A stretch of 64,000 nucleotides of DNA from Symbiobacterium thermophilum IAM 14863 (GTDB taxonomy: Bacteria; Bacillota; Sulfobacillia; Symbiobacteriales; Symbiobacteriaceae), in NCBI RefSeq assembly GCF_000009905.1, contig NC_006177.1, positions 372,001-436,000 of the forward strand. Reading direction: 5' to 3'. The notes under the pieces were generated by a model, which saw only the letters and a list, made by a program, of their open reading frames with translations, ran no database searches and had not been told where the DNA came from. Shown here piece after piece: positions 1-8,287 of the stretch (position 1 is its first letter; the number at the start of each line of letters is the position of its first letter). The translations under genes were made by a program, and so were the position numbers.

Positions 1-221
1 GGCTCCAGTATGGCGGTGAAGTGACCACACACTGGATTGAGTTGTCTGGAATTCGTTGCAGGGCCAGCCTAGCGTCACCTTCAAGGATGAGCGATCCCTG
101 CAGTTCTAGCTTTGGCGGTGGCGTGATCCTTTCGTGCTGCACGGACGCAACCTCCCTATTTGATCTTCATATTCGGAAGATGGACCGCAGCATCCTGCTA
201 CACATCGGCGAAACAAGAACG

Positions 222-260
222 GGTGCCCAACCTGTCATTGGGCACCAAGATCATTGTTTT
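222..260 (+). terminator. Terminator-like hairpin inside the mobile element
   Basis: Perfect 9-bp arms GGTGCCCAA (222-230) and TTGGGCACC (238-246) enclose a 7-nt loop and are followed by a T-rich stretch near 254-259. No convincing coding region precedes it in the window, so it probably ends a transcript entering from the left. The minus strand after the hairpin is also T-rich, so it could work in both directions. Confidence 0.5.
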
Positions 261-263
261 GTG

Positions 264-292
264 TTGCATTACTTTACAACCAATGGTATAAT
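264..292 (+). promoter_or_regulatory. Strong sigma-A promoter with extended -10
   Basis: The -35 box TTGCAT (264-269) is separated by exactly 17 nt from a consensus TATAAT (287-292), which is preceded by TG at 284-285 (extended -10). The predicted start is near 298-300, at a small hairpin (297-316). It would transcribe the structured RNA at 297-460 and, on read-through, the small ORF and the recombinase. Confidence 0.75.
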
Positions 293-296
293 GAAA

Positions 297-460
297 TTGC
301 CGTTGAGAGACGGCAACAACTTAATAGCAGGACGGCGCCTGAAGAAAGGAAGCCGTTCTCCAAACAGGAAGTCGTTTGTCAGTAGTAGGTATCGGTCGCC
401 TATCTCCCAAATCCAGGGGCGCAGTATGCGCTCTGGGGGGTAGGCGACCTTCGTGTTTTT
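297..460 (+). ncRNA. Candidate structured RNA or attenuated leader of the recombinase transcript
   Basis: From the predicted start to a terminator-like stem there is a chain of hairpins. The first is TTGCCGT/ACGGCAA (297-303/310-316), the second a short ACGGC/GCCGT stem near 323-354, the third CAAAC/GTTTG near 361-378. The last is a long imperfect stem with arms GGTCGCCTA (394-402) and TAGGCGACC (441-449), with CCAG/CTGG and GCGCA/TGCGC pairing inside, followed by TTTTT at 456-460. The transcript would be about 160 nt. I do not recognise an RNA family. It could be a stand-alone small RNA or a leader that attenuates the recombinase gene. Confidence 0.4.
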
Positions 461-544
461 CGCGGGCTTGGACCTGCAGGAGGAGGTGGTGCATAGACAT
501 TTGTCAGGCCGGGTCTGGTGTGCCGGCCAGGGGGGACTGCTATA

Positions 545-754
545 ATGAAGACAGCTGTACGCTGGGTTGTGTGCAATCACGTCCCGACTGCTCGGGGTAT
601 TGTATCATTAGATGAACTGACCGGGGCAGAGCGTCAGGCGATTGTAGATCGGATCTATCTGGCGATGGCCCGTGCCATGGCCCCAGAGGGGGTCGAGGTG
701 CGGCTGGCAAGGGGGCATCAGATCCATGGGCAGGACAAGAGGCAGGCGATCTAG
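545..754 (+). CDS. Small hypothetical protein upstream of recombinase
   Basis: Encodes 69 residues beginning MKTAVRWVVCNHVPTARGIV. It starts at an ATG about 10 nt after an AGGGGGG ribosome-binding sequence and overlaps the start of the recombinase gene by 29 nt in another frame, which suggests translational coupling. There is no transmembrane segment and no motif I can name. Small genes in this position are common in recombinase cassettes of Firmicute elements, and a role in controlling the recombinase is a guess. TATAAT at 541-546 overlaps the start codon, so the ATG may partly reflect a promoter. Confidence 0.5.
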   Translation: MKTAVRWVVCNHVPTARGIVSLDELTGAERQAIVDRIYLAMARAMAPEGVEVRLARGHQIHGQDKRQAI

Positions 755-2270
755 CCCGTCCGGGGAACTTCGGCGGGCCGCCGCATACATTAGGGTGTCA
801 ACGGGCATGCAGGCGGAGGAGGGCGAAAGCCTTCCAGCCCAGCAGGCCCGTCTTCACGCGTGGGCCAAAGAGAACGGTTATGTGATCGTGCGGGAGTACG
901 TCGATGCTGGAGAGTCGGCCCGCACAGCGGATCGCCCGCAGTTTGTGCGGATGCTCCAGGACGCCAAGGCGCAGCCCCGTCCGTTTGACAGTGTTTTGGT
1001 GTGGAAGTGGGACCGCTTCGCACGCAACATGGAAGACGCTTCCATGTATAAGGCCCTGTTCCGCCGGAGGCTGGGTGTGGAGTTGGTCAGCATCACCCAA
1101 CCCACGCCGGAAGGGGCTGTGGGCCAGCTGTTGGAACGGATGCTTGACCTGATCGCAGAATTCCAAAGCGCCTTGACCGCCGAGAATGTGTACAGCACCA
1201 TGGCCTACCTGGCGGAGCAGGGCCGCTGGCTTGGCAAGCGGCCGTTCGGGTACGACCTTCGGGATGGCCGCCTGGTGATCAAGCCTGATGAGGCGGAGGC
1301 TGTGGCGTGGGCGTTCAGGATGGTGGCTCGGCGGGAGCGATCTGTCTACGCCATAGCCGAGGGCTTTGGCACAGGCAACCCCTTTCCGGCCACGTTGGCT
1401 CGGGGGTACAAGTGGTCCCCAACCGCCGTCAGAAAGATGCTCCAGAACGAAGTGTACATCGGCCGGGCTACCTGGAACCGTCGCTATACAGATATTGACC
1501 ACGTGGATGGTAAGTCCACGAAGATTCGTGGGTACCGTGACCCATCAGATTGGATCACTGTCGAGAACGCCCACCCTGCCATTGTTGATGAAGAGACGTT
1601 CGAGGCCGTCCAACGGGTTCTGGAGGAGTACAGCAGCCGCTACCCCAAGTCAAAGCGTGGTGAGTACCTGTTCTGGGGCATGGTACGGTGCGCCAGGTGC
1701 GGGCACCACCTGACCTGGCACGAGACGAAAAAGTCACCCGCTAGGCTTGTCTGCTCAGAATACTTCCGGCCGCGGCACATGGCCTGCCGTCCGATGGTCT
1801 ACATTCGCCCCAAGGACTTGGAGGAGGCCGTCATAGGGGCGATTCAGGAGATCATCGCCGGGGCCGAGCAGACCCCGCTTACCTTTGCGATCCCGAAGCA
1901 GGCCAGGGCGGCCTCGCCAGAGGCACTGCTCGCCGCTAACGCCGCAAAGGTCCAGCGCCTCCTGGAAGCATACGAGGCCGGAGCCATCACCCTGGATGAC
2001 CTCAAGACCCGGCGCACCATACTGGAGCAGGAGGCGGAGCGGCTGCGGCAAGCGGCGGCCAGCAAGGACAGCGGCCCGGATTACGAGGCGCAGGTTGCGG
2101 CCCTCCGGGAGCGGCTGACGGACGTGCTGGCCATCCTCCAGGACGAGGAGGCTCCTGTAGCCGCCAAGAACCAGGCGCTCGGTGCCGTCATCCGGGAAAT
2201 CGTGATAGACCGGGAGGCCCAGCGCATCGACATCCACTGGCGGCCGATAGAGGAGGATTTACAACAGTAA
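726..2270 (+). CDS. Large serine recombinase (integrase/excisionase)
   Basis: Encodes 514 residues of the large serine recombinase family. The N-terminal resolvase domain (about residues 17-165) has the catalytic serine in YIRVST (Ser25) and the WDRFARN motif. A recombinase domain follows, then a zinc-ribbon near residues 320-365 (RCARCG plus later cysteines) and a C-terminal coiled coil rich in Ala, Arg and Glu. ATG at 726 is chosen because AAGGGGG lies about 9 nt upstream and the family's YIRVS motif then sits at the usual distance. It is transcribed toward the junction with ylbJ and stops a few bases from it, as integrase genes often do. Base composition is clearly less G+C-rich than the flanking chromosome. 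It probably inserts and may excise the element to its left. Confidence 0.93.
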   Translation: MGRTRGRRSSPSGELRRAAAYIRVSTGMQAEEGESLPAQQARLHAWAKENGYVIVREYVDAGESARTADRPQFVRMLQDAKAQPRPFDSVLVWKWDRFARNMEDASMYKALFRRRLGVELVSITQPTPEGAVGQLLERMLDLIAEFQSALTAENVYSTMAYLAEQGRWLGKRPFGYDLRDGRLVIKPDEAEAVAWAFRMVARRERSVYAIAEGFGTGNPFPATLARGYKWSPTAVRKMLQNEVYIGRATWNRRYTDIDHVDGKSTKIRGYRDPSDWITVENAHPAIVDEETFEAVQRVLEEYSSRYPKSKRGEYLFWGMVRCARCGHHLTWHETKKSPARLVCSEYFRPRHMACRPMVYIRPKDLEEAVIGAIQEIIAGAEQTPLTFAIPKQARAASPEALLAANAAKVQRLLEAYEAGAITLDDLKTRRTILEQEAERLRQAAASKDSGPDYEAQVAALRERLTDVLAILQDEEAPVAAKNQALGAVIREIVIDREAQRIDIHWRPIEEDLQQ

Positions 2271-2271
2271 T

Positions 2272-3138
2272 AGAGGGGATCCCCTGTTTATCTGGGGGGC
2301 TGTGGCGGTCGGCATGTTCGGCATGCCGGCCCTGGGCCACACCATGGCCCTGGCCCACTACATCGCCGCCCTCCTCGTGGGGCTCACCTTCCGGTTTTAC
2401 GGGATCCACGAGCACGAGCGGACGGCCGAGCCGCCGCGGGAGGGGAACATGCTCAGCCGGGCCCTGGCCGCGCTGATCAAGGCCCGGCAGGAGGACGGCC
2501 GGCCGCTGGGCCAGATGCTGGGGGACGCAATCAAGGATTCGATGAGGACCATGGCCCTGATCTGCGGGTACATCATGATGTTCGCCGTGCTGGCCCGGAT
2601 GATCGACGTCACCGGCCTGTTCCCCTACGTTTCCGCGCCCTTCCGGTGGCTGTTCGCCGTGCTTCACATTGACCCGGCCCTGGTGCGGGCGGCGGTCACG
2701 GGGCTGCTGGAGATCGACCTGGGGACGCTCGCGGCCTCCCGGGCCACGGATGCGCCGCTGGCGCAGCAGGTCGCCATCGCCGGGGCGATCATCGCCTGGA
2801 GCGGACTCTCGGTGCACGGCCAGGTGGCCAGCGTGCTCAGCGGCACCGACATCCGGATGGGTCCCTACGTGGCGGCGCGGCTTCTGCACGCGGTGCTGGC
2901 CTTCATCTGGACCCTGGTGCTGCTGCCCATGGCGGGGCCGCTGTCCCTGGGCGCCGCCCGGGTGCTGCCGACCCTCGGGGGGCTCCCTGCCGCACTGTGG
3001 CAGACGCCCTTCTGGGAGCACCTCATGCGGGGGACCCGGTGGTCGCTGGTCATCCCGCTCTGCCTGGCCCTGATCGGCGCCGGGGCTGCGCTGCTGACGG
3101 GCGGCGTCCGCTGGGTGCACTTCCACACCCGCCGCTGA
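2272..3138 (+). pseudogene. ylbJ: 3' part of ylbJ (sporulation integral membrane protein), 5' end displaced by the mobile element
   Basis: The reading frame is open across the element boundary (codons from 2272; GDPLFIWGAVAVGMFG) and continues to 3138. It encodes about 285 hydrophobic residues with several membrane segments and the gate/nucleoside-recognition-like C-terminal half of YlbJ. In Bacillus, YlbJ is a membrane protein needed during sporulation. YlbJ is usually about 400 residues, so roughly the first third is missing and presumably lies at the other end of the element. GTG at 2302 could start translation internally but lacks a good ribosome-binding site. Excision could restore the gene, as for sigK with skin; whether it does cannot be told from this window. 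Confidence 0.8.
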
Positions 3139-3160
3139 AGGCCCCTGGGATAGGTACGGC

Positions 3161-3189
3161 TTGCGACCATACAACGATCTAACTATAAT
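3161..3189 (+). promoter_or_regulatory. Sigma-A promoter of ppa
   Basis: TTGCGA (3161-3166), a 17-nt spacer and TATAAT (3184-3189). The predicted start near 3196 leaves a leader of about 40 nt before the GTG of ppa. Confidence 0.8.
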
Positions 3190-3237
3190 GGCAACATGGC
3201 ATTCGGTCGGAACACGGCGTGAAAGGGGTCTTCAAGA

Positions 3238-3753
3238 GTGTCTGATGCGGTTTCTGAGGCTCTGGTTGAAGCGATCATAGAGATCCCGGCAGGCAGCCAG
3301 AATAAGTACGAGGTCGACAAGAAGCGCGGTCTGCTGCGCCTGGACCGGGTGCTGTATTCGCCCGTCCATTACCCGACGGACTACGGTTTTGTCGATGAGA
3401 CCCTCGAGGAGGACGGCGACCCCATCGACATCCTGGTCCTGGTCAGCAACCCCACGGTGCCCGGGTGCATCGTTGACACCCGGATCATCGGCGTGCTGGT
3501 GATGTCGGACGACAAGGGCGTCGACAACAAGCTGCTGGGGGTGGCGCAGAAGGATCCCCGTTACGCCCAGGTGGCCGACCTCAGCGGGGTGCCGCCGCAC
3601 AGGCTGCTGGAGATCGAGCACTTCTTCCGGACGTATAAGGAGCTCGAGGGTAAGAGGACCGTGATCGAAGGCTGGTTCGGCCTGGACGTCGCCCTGGAGA
3701 AGCTGCGGGCGGCCAGGGAGCTGTACCGGCGCACCAGGTCGGCACACGAATGA
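3238..3753 (+). CDS. ppa: Inorganic pyrophosphatase (family I)
   Basis: Soluble family I pyrophosphatase of 171 residues. It hydrolyses pyrophosphate to phosphate and so pulls biosynthetic reactions forward. The metal-binding signature DGDPIDILVL is present near residues 59-68, with the upstream KYEVDKK and YPTDYGF motifs of the active site. Length matches the bacterial family. Translation starts at GTG after GAAAGGGG. The gene has its own strong promoter and seems monocistronic; rnr follows after 124 nt without a clear terminator between them. Confidence 0.96.
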   Translation: MSDAVSEALVEAIIEIPAGSQNKYEVDKKRGLLRLDRVLYSPVHYPTDYGFVDETLEEDGDPIDILVLVSNPTVPGCIVDTRIIGVLVMSDDKGVDNKLLGVAQKDPRYAQVADLSGVPPHRLLEIEHFFRTYKELEGKRTVIEGWFGLDVALEKLRAARELYRRTRSAHE

Positions 3754-3877
3754 GAGAGCAGCGGGAATCCGTACACCTGGCGGTCGACTGCGGCGGTGCG
3801 GGCTACGCTGGCCGGGCCCGGCCGCCGCAGCGCACTCGCAGGCGCGGAGGCCGCAGTGTACGCAAGGTGGTAGCGCA

Positions 3878-6382
3878 GTGAGAGAACGAATCGCCGAATT
3901 CATCCGGGAACAGGCCTACAAGCCCATGGGCTTCGCCGAACTCGCCGAGGCCCTGGGCATTCCGGAGAAACAGCACGCACGGTTGCGCAAGGTTCTGGAG
4001 GAGATGGAGCGCGCCGGCGAGGTGGTGCGGACCCGCACCGAACGGTACGGGGCCCCCGAGCGGATGAACCTGGTCGTGGGCCGACTCCAGGGGCACCCGC
4101 GGGGCTTCGCGTTCGTCATCCCCGACCATCCCGGCTTCGAAGACGTGTTCATCGGCCGGGAGGCCCTGGGCGGCGCGTGGCACAACGACCGGGTGATCGC
4201 ACGCATCCACGTGCCGAGCCGGGCGGATGGGCGGCCCGAGGGCGAGGTGATCCGCATCCTGGAGCGCGCCAACGCGCGCGTGGTGGGCACCTTCGAGACC
4301 TCCAAGCACCTGGCCTACGTCGTCCCCGACGACAAGCGGCTGCCCGAGGACATCTACATCCCCAAGGGCATGACCAACGGCGCCCGCAGCGGCGAGAAGG
4401 TGGTCGTTCAGATCGTCCGGTGGCCCGACGCCCGGCGCGGCGCGGAGGGGCGCGTGGTGGAGCGTCTGGGCATGAAGGGCGACGTCGGGGTGGACATCGT
4501 CAGCATCATCCGCAAGCACGGGCTGCCTGAGGCGTTCCCCGCCGCCGTGCTGCAGGAGGCCGAGCAGGTGCCCGAGGCGGTGACGGAAGAGGCCCTGAAC
4601 GAGCCCGGGCGCCGGGATCTGCGGGACTGGACCATCGTCACCATCGACGGCGAGGACGCCAAGGATCTGGATGACGCCGTCAGCGTCGTGCGCCTGGCCC
4701 CCGACCGGTGGCAGCTCGGCGTCCACATCGCGGACGTGGCCGCTTACGTCCCCGAGGGCTCGGCGCTGGACCGGGAGGCGTACCGGCGGGGCACTTCGGT
4801 CTACTTGGCGGACCGGGTGGTGCCGATGCTGCCGCCGCGCCTGTCCAACGGCATCTGCTCCCTCAATCCCGGCGTGGACCGGCTGACGCTCTCCTGCGTC
4901 ATGGAGATCGACGGCCGGGGCGAGGTCCGGTCGTACGCGATCTTCCCGTCGGTGATCCGCACCGCCGCCCGGCTGACCTACACCCGGGTCAACGCCATCC
5001 TCAACGACGAGCCGGGGGCGGCCGCGGGCCTGGAGCACCTGGTGCCCATGTGCCGGGAGATGGCCGAGCTCATGGCGGTGCTGCGGGAGCGGCGCATGCG
5101 CCGGGGCGCCCTGGACTTCGATCTGCCCGAAGCCAAGGTGAAGCTGAACGAACAGGGCTGGCCCACCGACGTCCTCCGGGTGGACCGGGGGATCGCCGAG
5201 CGGATCATCGAGGAGTTCATGCTGGTGGCGAACGAGACGGTGGCCGAACACTGCAGCACCCGTGAGCTGCCGGTGCTCTACCGCGTCCACGAGCCGCCGG
5301 CGTCCGACAAGGTGGCCGGGCTGAGCGAGTTCCTCCAGCTGTTCGGGTACAACCTCCGGATGCCCCGAGACGGTTCCGTCGCCCCCAAGGACCTGCAGAA
5401 GGTGACCCTCTGGGCCAAGGACCGCCCGGAGGAGAACCTGATCGGGTCGGTGCTGCTTCGGACGATGAAGCAGGCCCGGTACAGCGAGGAGCGACTGGGC
5501 CACTTCGGCCTGGCGGCGGAGTATTACTGTCACTTCACCTCGCCCATCCGCCGGTACCCCGACCTGGTGGTCCACCGGGTGCTGCGGGCCCACCTGCAGC
5601 ACCCCAAGGCACTGCCGGCCAAGCTCAGGAGCCGGTGGGAACGCAAGATGCCCGATGCTGCCCAGCACTGCTCGGAGCGGGAGCGTGCAGCCGCCGAGGC
5701 GGAGCGGGAGACCATCGAGCTGAAGAAGGCCGAGTACATGTCGGAGCGGATCGGCGAGCGGTTCGAGGGCATCATCTCCGGCGTGACACCCTGGGGCTTC
5801 TACGTGCAGCTGCCCAACACGGTCGAGGGGCTGGTGCACGTCTCGACGCTCACGGATGATTACTATCACTTCCACCCGGAGCACTACGCCCTGATGGGCG
5901 AGCGGACCCGCAGACGGTTCCGCCTGGGCGACCGTGTGATGGTGCGGGTCAGCCGGGTCGATGTGGACAACCGGCAGGTGGACTTCCTGCTGGACGAGGA
6001 GAGCGACGTGCAGACGGTGGTTGCCGTTCCCCGCAAGGGGCGGCAGCGAGCCGCGCGCAAGGCCGCCGCGGCCGGTCGGTCCGGCGGGTCGGGCCGGTCC
6101 AAGGCGGGGGCGCGCAAGGGGCGGGGGAAGGCCAAGGGCCGGGACCGGGCGTCCGGCATCGCCGCGCATTCCGGGGGCAGCGTGACGGAACCGGTTCGGG
6201 GTGCGGACGCGGCGCCCCTGCACGCGCCGGGGCGCGAGAGCATCCGCTACGACATGTGGGGACTGCCCATCCCGGCCGGCCGGGGCAGAGAGCGGGAGGT
6301 GTCGGATCCCACGGTCAACAACCCGTTCTCCGTCACGAAGTCCCGGAGCGGCGGGCGGGCGGACGGACGGTTCTCACGTTAA
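3878..6382 (+). CDS. rnr: Ribonuclease R (3'-5' exoribonuclease)
   Basis: Encodes 834 residues. The order is an N-terminal winged-helix/cold-shock region, the RNB catalytic domain from about residue 248 (acidic metal site in DGEDAKDLDDAVSV), an S1 RNA-binding domain at about 625-705, and a long Lys/Arg/Gly-rich tail. RNase R degrades structured RNA and, with SmpB and tmRNA, helps clear non-stop mRNAs. smpB and ssrA follow immediately here, which fits that partnership. GTG at 3878 is preceded by AAGGTGG. The basic tail of about 120 residues is longer than in many homologues. Confidence 0.95.
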   Translation: MRERIAEFIREQAYKPMGFAELAEALGIPEKQHARLRKVLEEMERAGEVVRTRTERYGAPERMNLVVGRLQGHPRGFAFVIPDHPGFEDVFIGREALGGAWHNDRVIARIHVPSRADGRPEGEVIRILERANARVVGTFETSKHLAYVVPDDKRLPEDIYIPKGMTNGARSGEKVVVQIVRWPDARRGAEGRVVERLGMKGDVGVDIVSIIRKHGLPEAFPAAVLQEAEQVPEAVTEEALNEPGRRDLRDWTIVTIDGEDAKDLDDAVSVVRLAPDRWQLGVHIADVAAYVPEGSALDREAYRRGTSVYLADRVVPMLPPRLSNGICSLNPGVDRLTLSCVMEIDGRGEVRSYAIFPSVIRTAARLTYTRVNAILNDEPGAAAGLEHLVPMCREMAELMAVLRERRMRRGALDFDLPEAKVKLNEQGWPTDVLRVDRGIAERIIEEFMLVANETVAEHCSTRELPVLYRVHEPPASDKVAGLSEFLQLFGYNLRMPRDGSVAPKDLQKVTLWAKDRPEENLIGSVLLRTMKQARYSEERLGHFGLAAEYYCHFTSPIRRYPDLVVHRVLRAHLQHPKALPAKLRSRWERKMPDAAQHCSERERAAAEAERETIELKKAEYMSERIGERFEGIISGVTPWGFYVQLPNTVEGLVHVSTLTDDYYHFHPEHYALMGERTRRRFRLGDRVMVRVSRVDVDNRQVDFLLDEESDVQTVVAVPRKGRQRAARKAAAAGRSGGSGRSKAGARKGRGKAKGRDRASGIAAHSGGSVTEPVRGADAAPLHAPGRESIRYDMWGLPIPAGRGREREVSDPTVNNPFSVTKSRSGGRADGRFSR

Positions 6383-6398
6383 CCAGGGGCTTGGCGGG

Positions 6399-6431
6399 CG
6401 GCGGGCGGCTCGGTGCGCCCACCGCCCGCCG
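6399..6431 (+). terminator. Hairpin after rnr
   Basis: A 10-bp perfect stem (CGGCGGGCGG / CCGCCCGCCG) lies 16 nt past the rnr stop codon. There is no U-run, so termination may be partial. Confidence 0.45.
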
Positions 6432-6461
6432 TCCTCGCCGGGCGGCGGCAGGTCGGTCTGC

Positions 6462-6490
6462 TTTACAGATTGCAGCCTTCGCGGTATAAT
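6462..6490 (+). promoter_or_regulatory. Sigma-A promoter of smpB
   Basis: TTTACA (6462-6467), 17-nt spacer, TATAAT (6485-6490). The start near 6497 gives a very short leader before the SD sequence GAGGTGA of smpB. Confidence 0.75.
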
Positions 6491-6514
6491 AAATGCTCCT
6501 GGCGAGGTGAGAGC

Positions 6515-6991
6515 ATGGCCCGAGCGAAGGCCGAGATCCAACCCGTTGCGGAGAACCGCAAGGCTCGCCACGATTACTTCGTGGAGGAGACCTACGAGGC
6601 CGGCATCGTGCTCGTGGGCTCGGAGGTCAAGTCCTGCCGCGCCGGGCGGGTGAACCTGCGCGACGCCTACGCGCAGATCAAGGACGGCGAGATCTTCCTC
6701 CTGAACTGCCACATCAGCCCGTTCGAACAGGCGAACCGGTTCAACCACGAACCGCTGCGGCCGCGCAAGTTGCTGATGCACAAGTCCGAGATCCATCGCC
6801 TGTACGGGAAGGTGCGCGAGAAGGGTTTCACTCTGGTCCCGCTGCGGCTATACTTTAATCAGAAGGGCAAGGTGAAGGTCGAACTGGCCCTGGCAAAGGG
6901 CAAGCGGGCCTATGACAAGCGCGACGACATCGCGGCGCGCGAGGCCAAACGCGAGATGGCCCGGGCCCTGCGTGGCCGGTACGACGACTGA
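6515..6991 (+). CDS. smpB: SsrA-binding protein SmpB
   Basis: Encodes 158 residues, the usual SmpB length. It binds the tRNA-like part of tmRNA and delivers it to stalled ribosomes in trans-translation. The core motifs [22 protein letters not shown] and the basic C-terminal tail ([11 protein letters not shown]... ending GRYDD) are intact. ATG follows GAGGTGA at 5 nt. The tmRNA gene begins 45 nt downstream, probably on the same transcript. Confidence 0.97.
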   Translation: MARAKAEIQPVAENRKARHDYFVEETYEAGIVLVGSEVKSCRAGRVNLRDAYAQIKDGEIFLLNCHISPFEQANRFNHEPLRPRKLLMHKSEIHRLYGKVREKGFTLVPLRLYFNQKGKVKVELALAKGKRAYDKRDDIAAREAKREMARALRGRYDD

Positions 6992-7035
6992 TCCTCCCCG
7001 TTGGCACGGGCTGGGGTTTCCCAGCGGAGATATAC

Positions 7036-7414
7036 GGGGGCGAAATAGGTTCGACGGGGGAGAGTTCATCCAGGAAAGCGAGCCGAGGTGGCGGCAGGCC
7101 TCGTTAAACAGGCCGCAAGCAATTAAGTGCCAACGAAGACTTCGCTCTCGCTGCGTAAGCAGCGCGCGGCCTAAGGCCGCGATCGCTCCTCCGGACTGCG
7201 GGCACCGTGCGCCGGGGTTGTAGCGTCAACGCAACGGGCTGTTCCGTCCGGGGTCACCGCGGACCCGGGCGGCGAGGATCCTTCTGCGGTTGGTCCGGAC
7301 TGCAGCCGGCCGTCAGGCGGCAGGCCGGGCGAGACGCAAACTGACGGCTGCGCTCGGAGACGTCCTGTTTGAATCTCCTTCGGACGCGGGAGGCAGAGCC
7401 CGCCGCCTCCACCA
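7036..7414 (+). ncRNA. ssrA: tmRNA (ssrA)
   Basis: About 379 nt. The 5' end GGGGGCGAAATAGGTTCGAC is the conserved tRNA-like start, and the 3' end CGCCTCC-ACCA (7404-7414) pairs with GGGGGCG (7036-7042). The reading frame for the tag is gcc at 7129 to taa at 7156-7158, encoding ANEDFALAA, a normal protease tag. The stem of the T-arm is present (GCGGG 7386-7390 with CCCGC 7399-7403). Its loop (7391-7398) reads AGGCAGAG, which is 8 nt long and lacks the usual TTCRA sequence. It sits directly after smpB. Confidence 0.95.
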
Positions 7415-7422
7415 GAATCGCT

Positions 7423-7452
7423 ACGCCCTGTGGCCATCGCCGCAGGGCGTTT
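7423..7452 (+). terminator. Terminator after ssrA
   Basis: 8-bp arms ACGCCCTG (7423-7430) and CAGGGCGT (7443-7450), followed by TT, 8 nt after the tmRNA 3' end. Confidence 0.6.
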
Positions 7453-7682
7453 GCCGCGCCATTGGGGTACGTTCGACAAGCCACTGACGCGGAATGTTCG
7501 CGTTGAGGTATTTGGATTATGCGAACCAACAGGAACCCCTAAACGTATTACAGGGTGGGGATCCATGCAGGAGATTTGGCCCAACTCAGCCAATCACCAC
7601 AGTATCCTTTATTGCCCCATACCTTTCGGGGGGCAGAGGGTAGGTGGATTACACCAGGCATTTCCCGTGGGGGTGACAGGGT

Positions 7683-8132
7683 ATGCTTGTAAAGCCGTCG
7701 GTGAGTTCGCAGGTGGCCGAGATCGACAGCCTGCTCCGTGAGGTGGGCGGCCTGCTGCGCAAGTGGGGGCGTGATATCTTGGGGGGATTCGATATCACCA
7801 ACCCACAGTTTGAGGCCCTCCTCGTGCTGCGGGAGCACGGTGAGTTGACCATGGGGGAGCTCTGCGCGAAGATGTTCCTCGCCTGCAGCACGGCCACCGA
7901 CCTGATCGACCGCATGGAGCGGAACCAGTTGATCGAGCGGGTGCGGGACACCGCTGACCGCCGGGTGATCCGCCTGCGTGTGCTCCCGAAGGGGAACCAC
8001 CTGATCGATCAGATTCTCGAGGCCCGCCAGGCCTACCTGAGCAACGCAATGGCCGGGATGGCCGCCAGCGACAAGGCCCGCCTCATCTTGTCGCTGCAGC
8101 AGCTGACTGCTGTGCTGAGCCGCGAGGCGTAA
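7683..8132 (+). CDS. MarR-family transcriptional regulator
   Basis: Encodes 149 residues with a winged helix-turn-helix in the middle (about residues 45-110), including the ELCAKMFLACSTATDLIDRM recognition helix region and the DRRVIRLRVLPKG wing typical of MarR. Such proteins are small dimeric repressors released by ligands or oxidants. The preceding 230 nt (7453-7682) are less G+C-rich than the genes; they hold no gene I can support and no clear promoter. ATG follows GGGGGTGA. The target is unknown, and no transporter is adjacent. A strong terminator separates it from murI. Confidence 0.85.
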   Translation: MLVKPSVSSQVAEIDSLLREVGGLLRKWGRDILGGFDITNPQFEALLVLREHGELTMGELCAKMFLACSTATDLIDRMERNQLIERVRDTADRRVIRLRVLPKGNHLIDQILEARQAYLSNAMAGMAASDKARLILSLQQLTAVLSREA

Positions 8133-8150
8133 GCCGCACAGGCCGGACGC

Positions 8151-8195
8151 GCAGGCGCCGCCTCCGTGAGGGTGGCGCCTGCGCCGCGTTGTTTC
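8151..8195 (+). terminator. Terminator after the marR-like gene
   Basis: Perfect 9-bp arms GCAGGCGCC (8151-8159) and GGCGCCTGC (8174-8182) with additional CCTC/GAGG pairing inside the loop, followed by a T-rich tail (GTTGTTT). Confidence 0.75.
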
Positions 8196-8287
8196 CGCAA
8201 CTCCGTGTATCGGCGCTGCGTCCAACCCGTACGTTAGGTTAGCGAGTGTAAGATGTTCCGCAACCACCCGAAGGAGAGCACGTTTTC

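Noticed and set aside
3-443. Open frame of about 145 codons on the plus strand at the left edge
   Set aside because: It runs through the promoter, the structured RNA and the terminator hairpins, has no recognisable motif and lacks the codon bias of the chromosome. The upstream context is outside the window, so a gene fragment cannot be excluded.
2274-2285. Palindrome AGGGGATCCCCT at the element junction, considered as the attachment core
   Set aside because: Large serine recombinases need an asymmetric central dinucleotide; a perfect palindrome would give no direction. The true core can only be fixed with the other end of the element.
3803-6223. 806-codon minus-strand frame opposite rnr
   Set aside because: High-GC shadow of ribonuclease R: His/Pro/Arg/Gly-rich, no motif, and rnr is certain.
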